From Candidatus Hydrogenedentota bacterium (GTDB lineage Bacteria; Hydrogenedentota; Hydrogenedentia; Hydrogenedentiales; CAITNO01), in NCBI GenBank assembly GCA_903922535.1, contig CAIXUF010000359.1, positions 1 through 5,053 of the forward strand: a stretch of 5,053 nt of DNA, written 5' to 3'. Shown piece after piece: positions 1 through 5,053 of this stretch (positions are counted from its first letter, which is position 1; every line of letters starts with the position of its first letter). The notes beneath the pieces were generated by a model. That model worked only from the letters and a program-made list of their open reading frames with translations, was not told where the DNA came from and made no database searches. A program made the position numbers and the translations under genes.

Positions 1-1408
1 CCCCCGCGCGCAAAATGGCCTGCTCGGTCAGGGGATTGTCCGGGTATTTCTTCGCGAATTCCTCATACACCTTCGCCGACTCGTCCCGCATCCCCAACTG
101 TGCAAGGCATTCGGCCGACTTGAACAGCGCCTCGGGACCGAAAGTGCTCTCGGGATACTTCTCCGCGACCAGGCGAAACTCCTCGCGCGCGTCCTCATAG
201 TTGCCTTCGGCAACCAGTATCGAACCCAGCAGGAACCCCGCCTCACCCGCCTGCGGCGAGTCCTGGAATTTCTGAAGAAAGTCCAGCGCCTGCGCCTTGG
301 CCCCGGCCAAATCCCCCTTCAAATACAGCGACCACGCCTTCTTGTGCCGCGCCTGCGCCGCAAACGTCGCTTCGGGATACTTGTCCGCAATCTCCTGGTA
401 GACCGACAGCGCCTCGTCATATTTCTTCTGCTGCTGAAGGCAGTTCCCCAGGAGGTACTTCATCCCAGGCAGCAGCGAAACCTCCGGGTTGCCCGCAATG
501 AACTTCTGCGCCGCCGCCGCCGCCTCTGGATACTTCCCCGCATTGTACAGCGCCCACGAATAGCCGTAGTCCGCCCGTTTCGCATACTCCGAATTCGGAA
601 AGTCCTTCATCAACTGCTCATAGGCGCCCACCGCCGCGCTCGCCCAGCCAATCTTGTCGTAGATTTCAGCCGTTCTGAAACGGCTTTCCATCCGCAGCGT
701 CTCGTCCGCCTTCGCATCGCTCGCGACTTTGGAAAAAGCGACCGCCGCGTCCTCCAGCAGGTTCTTCGCCAGACTCACATTCGCAAGCTGGTACTGCGCG
801 TAGGGTGCCAGCGCATGGTCCGGGCACACCTCGCCAAGCTTGGCATACTCCTGCGCTGCGGCGTCAAGACTCCCCAAATCCTGCTGGCACCTGCCCAGAT
901 AATACAGCGCGCGGCAGCGCGTGTCCGCCGCCCCCCCCTCCAGCGCGAGCGCTTTCAGCACCTCCACTGCCTCCGCCGGACGCTTCAGGAAGTACAACGA
1001 CTCCCCGCGCCCAAGCTGGGCCTGCAATTTCGTCGTGGGATCTTCCGCGCTTGCCGCGGCCTTCTCAAAGGCCGGCAGCGCCTTGTCATATTTCTCCGTC
1101 GCATAGGCCGCCTGGCCCAGTCGAAACCATGCCGTCTCCGCCTCGTTCCCCGAAGGATACTTCGCCAGGTAGGCCTCGTATTCCTCCACCGCCTCGTTGA
1201 AGAAACCCCTTCCGAACAGCCCGTTGGCAAAATCCAACTGGGATTGCCCGGGAACCGGCGCGGCAGCCGTCGATTCGGGCGCCGCAACCGCCGGCTTGGC
1301 GGCCTCCAACGGCGGCGCCGAAGGGTCCGGTGCCTGTCCGAAGGCGGAGAAGTTGCAGCACACCGAAAGCACTGCGAAGAACACTATGACGGGGCGCATG
1401 GCCGGCAT
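1..1408 (-). CDS. Exported tetratricopeptide-repeat protein (partial, C-terminus off the left edge)
   Basis: Reading the minus strand from the ATG at 1408 gives 469 open codons with no stop before the edge, so the C-terminus is missing. Residues 1-24 look like a signal peptide (hydrophobic run VIVFFAVLSV, possible cleavage after AFG at 24). An Ala/Pro-rich linker follows to about residue 55. From about 56 onward there are roughly eleven helical TPR-like repeats, for example around 89-117, 201-229, 314-342, 386-415 and 423-452, many ending in KYP-type turns (AKYPS, DKYPE, EKYPE, KKYPD). This resembles BamD/CpoB(YbgF)-type periplasmic TPR scaffolds. It is the third gene of an operon with exbB and exbD, so a periplasmic partner of that motor is the likely role (inference). 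An in-frame ATG at 1420 is the alternative start. I prefer 1408 because the AAGGG/GGA sequence at about 1420-1425 lies 11-12 nt upstream of it but abuts the 1420 start. The exact function is not recognisable. Confidence 0.86.
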   Translation of the reverse strand, partial: MPAMRPVIVFFAVLSVCCNFSAFGQAPDPSAPPLEAAKPAVAAPESTAAAPVPGQSQLDFANGLFGRGFFNEAVEEYEAYLAKYPSGNEAETAWFRLGQAAYATEKYDKALPAFEKAAASAEDPTTKLQAQLGRGESLYFLKRPAEAVEVLKALALEGGAADTRCRALYYLGRCQQDLGSLDAAAQEYAKLGEVCPDHALAPYAQYQLANVSLAKNLLEDAAVAFSKVASDAKADETLRMESRFRTAEIYDKIGWASAAVGAYEQLMKDFPNSEYAKRADYGYSWALYNAGKYPEAAAAAQKFIAGNPEVSLLPGMKYLLGNCLQQQKKYDEALSVYQEIADKYPEATFAAQARHKKAWSLYLKGDLAGAKAQALDFLQKFQDSPQAGEAGFLLGSILVAEGNYEDAREEFRLVAEKYPESTFGPEALFKSAECLAQLGMRDESAKVYEEFAKKYPDNPLTEQAILRAG

Positions 1409-1423
1409 GATTGAACCCATCCC

Positions 1424-1885
1424 TTACTGCGCGGCCGGCGCCGGGGCGACTGTCGGCCCCTTCTGTTTGGCCGCCTCCTCGGTCATCGCGGCAAACGCCA
1501 CATTCTGGATGTCCGCCTTGCGGCAGCAGTCCAGCACCTCAATGGCACGCCCCAGCATGGCGCTCTGGTCTCCCCGGATGATGATGGCCCCGCCCGGGAA
1601 GTACTTCGACACCCGGTTCAGCACCTCCTGCAGCTCGGCAACGTTCATTTGCCGCTCATTCACCACGATGGTCCCGTCACTCTTCAGATTGACGAAGATC
1701 TCGCCCTGCGAGCGCTCCGCCTGCTGCGCGCTGTTCGCCGTGGGCAGCTTGATGTCCACGTTGCTTTCCAGGCTGTCGTACGCCATGGTGACCATGAAGA
1801 ACACCAGCGTAAGGAACAGGATGTCAATCAGGGGAGTCAACTGAATGAAACTCGACTCCTCCTTCATTTCACGCACGATCTTCAT
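1424..1885 (-). CDS. exbD: ExbD/TolR family biopolymer transport protein
   Basis: This is a 153-residue protein, close to the usual ExbD/TolR length of about 140. A short charged cytoplasmic N-terminus (1-12) is followed by one membrane helix at about 14-35 containing LTPLIDILFLTLVFFMVT. Asp21 in this helix aligns with the proton-carrying Asp of ExbD/TolR. The rest is a periplasmic domain with family-like stretches: VNLKSDGTIVVN at about 66-77, and IIIRGD followed by a ...VLDCCRKADIQNVAFAA segment. The C-terminus is a short Ala/Pro tail. In the family, ExbD/TolR dimerises inside an ExbB/TolQ pentamer and couples proton flow to work on the outer membrane or periplasm. Its ATG overlaps the exbB TGA as ATGA (1882-1885), with a GGAG at 1897-1900, implying translational coupling. 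ExbD and TolR cannot be told apart here; the symbol is the family name. Confidence 0.94.
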   Translation of the reverse strand: MKIVREMKEESSFIQLTPLIDILFLTLVFFMVTMAYDSLESNVDIKLPTANSAQQAERSQGEIFVNLKSDGTIVVNERQMNVAELQEVLNRVSKYFPGGAIIIRGDQSAMLGRAIEVLDCCRKADIQNVAFAAMTEEAAKQKGPTVAPAPAAQ

Positions 1886-2718
1886 TGACGGCCGTGCTCC
1901 GCTATTAGCTCCACAAACTCACTCGCCTGCGCCTCAACCACCGCCACGATGCGAATCACACGGCCGCGCAGGAAATAGTAGGCGCTCATGGCCGGTATGG
2001 CCACAATCAGCCCGCCCGCCGTCGTAACCATCGCCATTGACACGTAATAGGCCATCGTGATGCCCTTGACCTGCGACGAGTCCAGCGCAATCGCGCTGAA
2101 AGCGCCGATCATGCCCCACACCGTCCCCAGCAGACCCAGCAGCGGCGCGATGTTGCCAATGCTGTTCAGGTACGACACCCGCTGCCACATCGCCGTCGCG
2201 CCCCGTTCCCCCTCGCTCTCCATCGCCTCCTGAATCACGTACCGGTCATGACCCGCCATCTTCAGACCGGCCCTAAGCACCACCGCCATCAGTTCCTCCC
2301 GGTCCTCGCACATCTGGTACGCGCCCCGAATGTCACCGGCGCGAATCTGGCTCTGCGCGCGCTTCACCAGGCTTGCCGGCACCTCACGGCTCGGACGCAG
2401 CGTCAGGAAAAGGTAAATCGAAAGCACCAGCACGGTGAAACCCAGCGCCATGAGAATCCAAAGCACCACGCCGCCGTGCTGTATCATGGTCATGACCGAC
2501 AGCCGTTCGGTCACTTTCGGCAGCCCCCCCGGCCCGGTAACCGCGGGTTTGAGGTCGGCCGGTGCCGAGGCGGCAGCCGGCGACGCAGCCGATGCCGAAG
2601 CGGCGCTGGGCGACGCCGACGGCGTCCCCGCGGCGGACGTATCCTGGGCGAACGCCATGCCCGCCCCGAACAGAACCGCCACAACCACCAAGCCAATCAC
2701 TGGTCCGCGCCAATTCAT
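1882..2718 (-). CDS. exbB: MotA/TolQ/ExbB family proton channel protein with N-terminal signal peptide
   Basis: This is a 278-residue protein. The start at 2718 is chosen because GGAGGAG at 2727-2733 lies 8 nt upstream; the frame stays open to 2796 but without comparable support. Residues 1-24 form a signal peptide with likely cleavage AFA|QD. Residues 25-66 are an Ala/Ser/Pro-rich low-complexity linker. Membrane helices lie at about 83-105, 187-210 and 224-250. The family hallmark SIGNIAPLLGLLGTVWGMI covers about 186-204; Thr199 in helix 2 and the TTAGGLIVAIPA stretch (232-243) in helix 3 match the pore-lining segments of ExbB/TolQ. A cytoplasmic domain with charged helices lies between helices 1 and 2 (about 106-185). 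The protein should form the pentameric channel around the ExbD dimer in the inner membrane. It is the first gene of the operon and overlaps exbD by 4 nt. The exported extension is absent from E. coli TolQ but occurs in other ExbB-like proteins. ExbB versus TolQ is unresolved. Confidence 0.94.
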   Translation of the reverse strand: MNWRGPVIGLVVVAVLFGAGMAFAQDTSAAGTPSASPSAASASAASPAAASAPADLKPAVTGPGGLPKVTERLSVMTMIQHGGVVLWILMALGFTVLVLSIYLFLTLRPSREVPASLVKRAQSQIRAGDIRGAYQMCEDREELMAVVLRAGLKMAGHDRYVIQEAMESEGERGATAMWQRVSYLNSIGNIAPLLGLLGTVWGMIGAFSAIALDSSQVKGITMAYYVSMAMVTTAGGLIVAIPAMSAYYFLRGRVIRIVAVVEAQASEFVELIAEHGRQ

Positions 2719-2726
2719 AGCGCCAA

Positions 2727-2733
2727 CTCCTCC
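2727..2733 (-). promoter_or_regulatory. Strong Shine-Dalgarno of exbB
   Basis: The minus strand reads GGAGGAG here, 8 nt before the ATG at 2718. It fixes the start of the exbB-like gene and excludes the 26-codon in-frame extension to 2796. Confidence 0.85.
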
Positions 2734-2811
2734 ATGTTCCCTGACAAGAAAAGGCCACAACTGCCTCGAAAAAACGGTGTCTACCACGTAAAACACCCCA
2801 ACACAGGAGGT

Positions 2812-2841
2812 ATTATGCCCTTAGCCCGCAAAAGGTTGCAA
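2812..2841 (-). promoter_or_regulatory. Candidate sigma70-type promoter of the exbB-exbD-TPR operon
   Basis: On the minus strand TTGCAA (2841-2836, 4/6 to consensus) and CATAAT (2817-2812, 5/6) are separated by 18 nt. Transcription would begin near 2805 and leave a leader of about 87 nt before exbB. It lies between the terminator of the upstream gene and exbB, which is where an operon promoter is expected. It was found by eye only. Confidence 0.45.
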
Positions 2842-2912
2842 AGACTCCCGCCAAATCCAAGACGGGCCGCTTTCCCCCAGGCAAAGTTCCCCTCTGTCTC
2901 GTCCTGACCATA

Positions 2913-2992
2913 AGTTGACACAGGCCAATGTGGGGCAGACATTCCTGTCTGCCTCTTTTTGTCCCCCTCCCGCTCCCCCGCCACTGTCAACT
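2913..2992. repeat. 80-bp element bounded by 8-bp inverted repeats, with an internal hairpin
   Basis: AGTTGACA at 2913-2920 and TGTCAACT at 2985-2992 are perfect inverted repeats. Between them lies a second perfect inverted repeat, GGCAGACA (2934-2941) and TGTCTGCC (2946-2953), with a TTCC loop. The rest is C-rich on the plus strand (2961-2982). No target-site duplication is evident in the flanks. The arrangement could be a small dispersed palindromic element (REP- or MITE-like). From memory, similar CAGACATTCCTGTCTG-type palindromes recur in genomes of some environmental phyla, but this window has only one copy, so dispersal is unproven. Confidence 0.4.
2934..2960 (+). terminator. Plus-strand hairpin with T-tract (possible terminator)
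   Basis: A perfect 8-bp stem (GGCAGACA/TGTCTGCC, 4-nt loop) is followed directly by TCTTTTT on the plus strand, which has the form of a rho-independent terminator. No plus-strand gene lies upstream, since the neighbouring operon runs on the minus strand. It may therefore block antisense transcription into the upstream gene, or it may simply be part of the repeat element. Confidence 0.35.
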
Positions 2993-3006
2993 CTCCAGGC
3001 CTCTCC

Positions 3007-3043
3007 AAGAAAGAAAGCCCCGGCGCTCGCAAAGCGCCGGGGC
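3007..3043 (-). terminator. Rho-independent terminator of the exported EF-hand/Ig-like protein gene
   Basis: The arms 3017-3027 and 3033-3043 form a perfect 11-bp GC-rich stem (GCCCCGGCGCT and its complement) with a 5-nt loop. Read on the minus strand, the stem is followed by TTTCTTTCTT. It begins 26 nt past the TAG stop at 3070, so it should end that transcript and separate it from the exbB operon. Confidence 0.87.
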
Positions 3044-3069
3044 CCCAATTCATCGTGGTTTAATGATGC

Positions 3070-4515
3070 CTATGCGCGGCACTTTCCACGCACAAGAACC
3101 AACGCAGCACAAGCACTCAGCAGCCCCGTCAACAGGGCAAGCGCAAGCGTGCCGCTCGCGGGAACCGCGGCGGCAACCGCCAAGGTCGTCGTGTAGGTCT
3201 TGCCCGCCTTCGCGGTGTCGTTGTACATGCACTTGTACACACCGGCATCCGCCAACTGCACGTTCGAAATGTGAAGCCATTGGCACTGGGAACCAAACGC
3301 GCGTCCGTCTGCGAGAGCAACGTTGTTGAAATACCACTGGAAGGCATTGCCCGTGGTCGTGGGAACGCCAAGGCACACGTTGCTGCCAACCGCAACGGTC
3401 CCGCTCGTCGGCAGGCACGATTCGCAAGCCGGGTTCACATAGGCCGTGAACACCGCGGTGATGTACTCCGCGCGCTTCGCGCTGGTCGGCCCGCCGGTGC
3501 CGCTGATGGCCCCATATTCCACAAGATTGCTTCTCATATCCTGATCCGGGTCCGCGTTGTACGCAAAGACCGCCGACTGCGACACGTCATACCCGGACAG
3601 CGTAAGCGTCTTTCCAACACTCATCAGGATCGCCGTCGCCCGCGCCACCGTGTTCGTGTCACCCAGCGTCATGTATCCCGCAAGCGGCACGCCATACACC
3701 GCGGCATAAGGTGCCCCAAGGTCTGTGTTCATCTGCGCAAGATTCTTCACATAAGCCGCCCGGGCCGACGCGAAATACGGGTTTGACGAGTCGGCAAGAA
3801 CGAACGACAGCACCGCCAGCTCGTCGCTGTCAAGAATGCCGTTCGGCGTTCCCGCGGCGCTGCCGTTGCCGTCGGTCGTCAACGGATTAAGCCCCGCCCC
3901 GGTCATCGCCGCGTCAAAGTCAACAACCATCCCGGGAGCGCTGAACACGTCGTGGATGTACTGCGTGCGCTTGGCCGATGCCGGGCCTCCCGTCCCTGCA
4001 ATCGCCGTGTACTCCTGCAGGTTTGTCAGGCCGTCGCCGTCCGGGTCGGCGTCAAACGCAAGCACCGTCTTCTGCGTCTGATTGTACTTAGACACATCCA
4101 GTACAAGTCCTGCCTGCCCCACAATGGCAGATGCGCGGGCAAACCCGCCGTTATCGCCCAGCGTCAGGTAACCGCTCAGTGCTATGAGGAGCAGAGGCTT
4201 GTATGCGTTGGCCAGAGGATTGGCCGTCATGTCCGCATCCAGTTGCACCATGTTGGCGCTGTAGGCCGCATGGACAGCATTATGATGCGGACGGGTAACA
4301 TCGGCAAGAACCCAGGACAGCACGGCCAGCTCATCGCTGTCCAGTATGCCGTTCGGGTCACCGTTGCCGTTGCCGTTCCCGTCGCACGTGGCAGGGTCTT
4401 GGTTGGCCGACACCAGCGCGGCGTCAAAATCGACCACCACCGGCGTCGCCATGGCCAGCCCCGATGTCATCAGCAACAGCCCGGACACAAATATACACAA
4501 CTTTCTCTTCTGCAT
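3070..4515 (-). CDS. Exported protein: two EF-hand/TSP3-like modules, Ig-like domain, C-terminal sorting-type tail
   Basis: This is a 481-residue protein of unknown function. The start at 4515 is chosen for its AAGGA (4524-4528, 8 nt upstream) and because it places a signal peptide at the N-terminus (1-23, cleavage AMA|TP); an in-frame extension to 4608 would bury that signal. Residues 25-193 and 196-358 are two copies of one module. Each begins VVDFDAA, has an EF-hand-like NGILDSDELAVLS, a GY(L/M)TLGD segment, an ADPD...NL.EY calcium-type loop, and ends GTGGP.SAKR. Residues about 370-449 look like an Ig-like domain, with Cys381, Trp394 and LADAGVYKC (Cys429). Residues 451-481 (VPASGTLALALLTG, then a hydrophobic stretch and RGKCRA) resemble PEP-CTERM/VPDSG-type sorting tails. 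CESC at 364-367 adds a possible disulfide before the Ig-like domain. A cell-surface, calcium-stabilised adhesion or structural role is inference. It is monocistronic, with its own promoter candidate and terminator. Confidence 0.87.
   Translation of the reverse strand: MQKRKLCIFVSGLLLMTSGLAMATPVVVDFDAALVSANQDPATCDGNGNGNGDPNGILDSDELAVLSWVLADVTRPHHNAVHAAYSANMVQLDADMTANPLANAYKPLLLIALSGYLTLGDNGGFARASAIVGQAGLVLDVSKYNQTQKTVLAFDADPDGDGLTNLQEYTAIAGTGGPASAKRTQYIHDVFSAPGMVVDFDAAMTGAGLNPLTTDGNGSAAGTPNGILDSDELAVLSFVLADSSNPYFASARAAYVKNLAQMNTDLGAPYAAVYGVPLAGYMTLGDTNTVARATAILMSVGKTLTLSGYDVSQSAVFAYNADPDQDMRSNLVEYGAISGTGGPTSAKRAEYITAVFTAYVNPACESCLPTSGTVAVGSNVCLGVPTTTGNAFQWYFNNVALADGRAFGSQCQWLHISNVQLADAGVYKCMYNDTAKAGKTYTTTLAVAAAVPASGTLALALLTGLLSACAALVLVRGKCRA
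3073..3165 (-). other. C-terminal hydrophobic sorting-type tail within the exported protein
   Basis: This stretch encodes residues 451-481: a VPASG motif, about 20 hydrophobic residues, then a short basic end (RGKCRA). The motif, helix and basic-end order is that of PEP-CTERM-like signals, which exosortase-type proteases process in Gram-negative bacteria. The motif is not canonical PEP, no exosortase is in the window, and a plain C-terminal membrane anchor is an alternative. Confidence 0.55.
3442..4443 (-). repeat. Internal tandem duplication of a ~165-170-residue module
   Basis: Copy 1 is encoded at about 4443-3937 and copy 2 at about 3930-3442. Matching landmarks are VDFDAA (residues 28 and 198), NGILDSDELAVLS (55 and 225), TLGD (118 and 283), ADPD (156 and 321) and GTGGP (174 and 339). 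The offset is 170 residues in the first part and 165 after a small deletion in copy 2. DNA similarity is visible around 3811-3853 and 4321-4362, while protein identity elsewhere is moderate, so the duplication is not recent. Confidence 0.85.
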
Positions 4516-4523
4516 GTTGGTAA

Positions 4524-4528
4524 TCCTT
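4524..4528 (-). promoter_or_regulatory. Shine-Dalgarno deciding the exported-protein start
   Basis: The minus strand reads AAGGA, 8 nt before the ATG at 4515. Upstream in-frame ATGs at 4608 and 4557 are less plausible because they would put 14-31 residues ahead of the signal peptide. Confidence 0.75.
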
Positions 4529-4671
4529 TGGATTAAATCGTTACTGCCACCGCTCATGAATCCTGCTGTCGAATCATGGTCATCGATGTCGCTCCATGGT
4601 GACACCAATGACTTTCCGCGAATAGTGCGAAATCGACCCGTCCACCATTATGGGTAACCGATTCCCTAGAA

Positions 4672-4701
4672 ATGATAACACAAGATCAAACAGACCGTCA
4701 A
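4672..4701 (-). promoter_or_regulatory. Candidate sigma70-type promoter for the exported-protein gene
   Basis: On the minus strand TTGACG (4701-4696, 5/6) and TATCAT (4677-4672, 5/6) are 18 nt apart, with a TGT just before the -10, as in extended -10 promoters. The start would be near 4665, giving an untranslated leader of about 150 nt before 4515. Confidence 0.5.
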
Positions 4702-4892
4702 TTTTGCCGACATTGATTGAACCAATACCAAGAGATTGGCCCTCTCCTCGACGCCTTAACATGTGTCGTAAAGAAAATAGGGCAAACCACCCGCCAACAT
4801 CAATCCTTGTCAATAGACAATCACCACACCCTGTTTATGCCTGAGCCGCAACATCCGCATAACGCGGGGGGCAACTTGCCTGCAAATGCCAC

Positions 4893-4922
4893 TTGATACC
4901 CGACCCCGTTGTTTGTTATACT
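4893..4922 (+). promoter_or_regulatory. Sigma70-type promoter of rpsT
   Basis: TTGATA (4893-4898, 5/6) and TATACT (4917-4922, 5/6) are separated by 18 nt on the plus strand. The start would be near 4929, leaving a short leader of about 36 nt before the rpsT ATG. This is a strong, simple promoter that fits a ribosomal protein gene. Confidence 0.7.
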
Positions 4923-4951
4923 CTTCAGGTCACACCCCAAGTATGCCAAAT

Positions 4952-4955
4952 GGAG
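4952..4955 (+). promoter_or_regulatory. Shine-Dalgarno of rpsT
   Basis: GGAG lies 9 nt before the ATG at 4965 and supports that start. Confidence 0.75.
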
Positions 4956-4964
4956 CACTATAAG

Positions 4965-5053
4965 ATGGCTAACATTAAGTCCCAGAAGAAGCGTATTGGC
5001 ACCAACGAGCTGGCCCGTCAGCGCAACATGGCCGTCCGTTCACGGATGAAGAC
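4965..5053 (+). CDS. rpsT: 30S ribosomal protein S20 (partial, N-terminus only)
   Basis: Twenty-nine codons are present before the right edge. The protein begins MANIKSQKKRIGTNELARQR and continues NMAVRSRMK. The opening MANIKSQ-KR, the basic N-R spacing and the A-V-(R/K)-S-x-(M/L)-K pattern are characteristic of bacterial S20, which binds 16S rRNA early in small-subunit assembly. The full protein is normally about 85-90 residues, so roughly two thirds is outside the window. It is transcribed divergently from the exported-protein gene, from its own promoter. In E. coli rpsT is autoregulated at translation and starts with UUG; here the start is ATG and the leader is short, so the same control cannot be assumed. 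Confidence 0.94.
   Translation, partial: MANIKSQKKRIGTNELARQRNMAVRSRMK

Larger units (their letters stand above)
2719..3069. other. Intergenic region between exbB and the upstream exported-protein gene
   Basis: These 351 bases hold no convincing gene. From left to right they contain the exbB Shine-Dalgarno, a candidate minus-strand promoter (2812-2841), a stretch with nothing recognised (about 2842-2912), an inverted-repeat element (2913-2992) and the terminator of the upstream gene (3007-3043). Short open frames on both strands here show no family resemblance. The ones through the hairpin merely translate that repeat. Confidence 0.7.
4516..4964. other. Divergent intergenic region between the exported-protein gene and rpsT
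   Basis: These 449 bases have no supported gene and are visibly richer in A+T than the flanking coding DNA, especially 4660-4830. They hold a candidate minus-strand promoter (4672-4701), an imperfect palindrome (4712-4726), a short inverted repeat TTGTC/GACAA (4807-4811/4816-4820), and the rpsT promoter and ribosome-binding site. I recognise nothing in 4516-4660 beyond the probable 5' leader of the exported-protein mRNA. The short frames here (for example 4580-4813 minus, 4650-4844 plus) show no family features. Confidence 0.65.

Noticed and set aside
344..1414. Long plus-strand open frame of 356 codons
   Set aside because: It lies wholly antisense to the TPR gene. Its product is extremely Arg/Leu-rich with no domain, as expected for the shadow of a GC-rich gene, whereas the minus strand gives clear TPR repeats.
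1197..1844. Plus-strand open frame of 215 codons across the exbD region
   Set aside because: It is antisense to the well-supported exbD gene and the start of the TPR gene, with no recognisable protein features.
2248..2907. Plus-strand open frame of 219 codons, including an AGGAGG (2805-2810) before an internal ATG at 2815 that would give a 30-residue peptide
   Set aside because: Most of it is antisense to exbB and the product is His/Arg-rich shadow sequence. The AGGAGG has only 4 nt spacing to the ATG and no plus-strand promoter is evident. A small peptide is possible but unsupported.
2915..2920. Perfect TTGACA on the plus strand as a -35 box
   Set aside because: No acceptable -10 follows at 16-18 nt (GACATT is poor), and it is one arm of the outer inverted repeat followed at once by the hairpin.
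2821..3053. Minus-strand open frames through the intergenic repeat
   Set aside because: They run through the terminator and the hairpin element, have no clear ribosome-binding site and resemble no protein family. The NVCPT-like segment is simply the translated repeat.
4580..4813. Minus-strand open frame of 77 codons upstream of the exported protein
   Set aside because: It covers the candidate promoter region in A+T-richer DNA, lacks a convincing ribosome-binding site and shows no family features.
4807..4820. TTGTC/GACAA hairpin in the divergent region
   Set aside because: A 5-bp stem with a 4-nt loop is expected by chance in 450 bp and has no T-tract or link to a gene.
1..5053. CRISPR arrays, tRNA or rRNA genes, insertion sequences
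   Set aside because: No regularly spaced direct repeats, no tRNA-like cloverleaf sequence, no rRNA motifs and no transposase-like frames were seen on either strand.

Overview
The window looks like chromosome of a GC-rich, Gram-negative (double-membrane) bacterium. The signs are a TolQ/ExbB plus ExbD/TolR proton-channel pair, a secreted TPR protein, a secreted calcium-binding/Ig-like protein with a C-terminal sorting-type tail, and sigma70-like promoters. Signal-peptide-bearing ExbB proteins and proteins with EF-hand/TSP3-like motifs plus a short C-terminal sorting tail recall the Planctomycetota/Verrucomicrobiota/Hydrogenedentota range. That placement is a low-confidence impression from memory, not a result.

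Layout, left to right. (1) 1-2718, minus strand: a three-gene operon transcribed right to left, in the order exbB-like (2718-1882), exbD-like (1885-1424), TPR protein (from about 1408, running off the left edge). exbB and exbD share an ATGA stop/start overlap, and the TPR gene begins a few bases after exbD ends. (2) 2719-3069: an intergenic region with a candidate exbB promoter, an 80-bp inverted-repeat element with a central hairpin, and a strong rho-independent terminator for the next gene. (3) 4515-3070, minus strand: a 481-residue exported protein with a signal peptide, two copies of a ~165-170-residue module carrying EF-hand/TSP3-like motifs, an Ig-like domain and a hydrophobic C-terminal tail. 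(4) 4516-4964: a divergent regulatory region. (5) 4965 to the right edge, plus strand: the start of rpsT (ribosomal protein S20).

How they fit together: the ExbB/ExbD pair should form an inner-membrane, proton-motive-force-driven motor. The co-transcribed TPR protein is exported and is likely its periplasmic partner, by analogy with CpoB/YbgF of Tol-Pal. No TonB, TolA, TolB or Pal is visible, so the work the motor performs is unknown. The large exported protein is a separate, terminator-isolated unit, probably at the cell surface. rpsT is an ordinary housekeeping gene.

I do not see a clearly new biological system. The most unusual items are the duplicated calcium-binding/Ig-like surface protein with its C-terminal tail, and the 80-bp inverted-repeat element.
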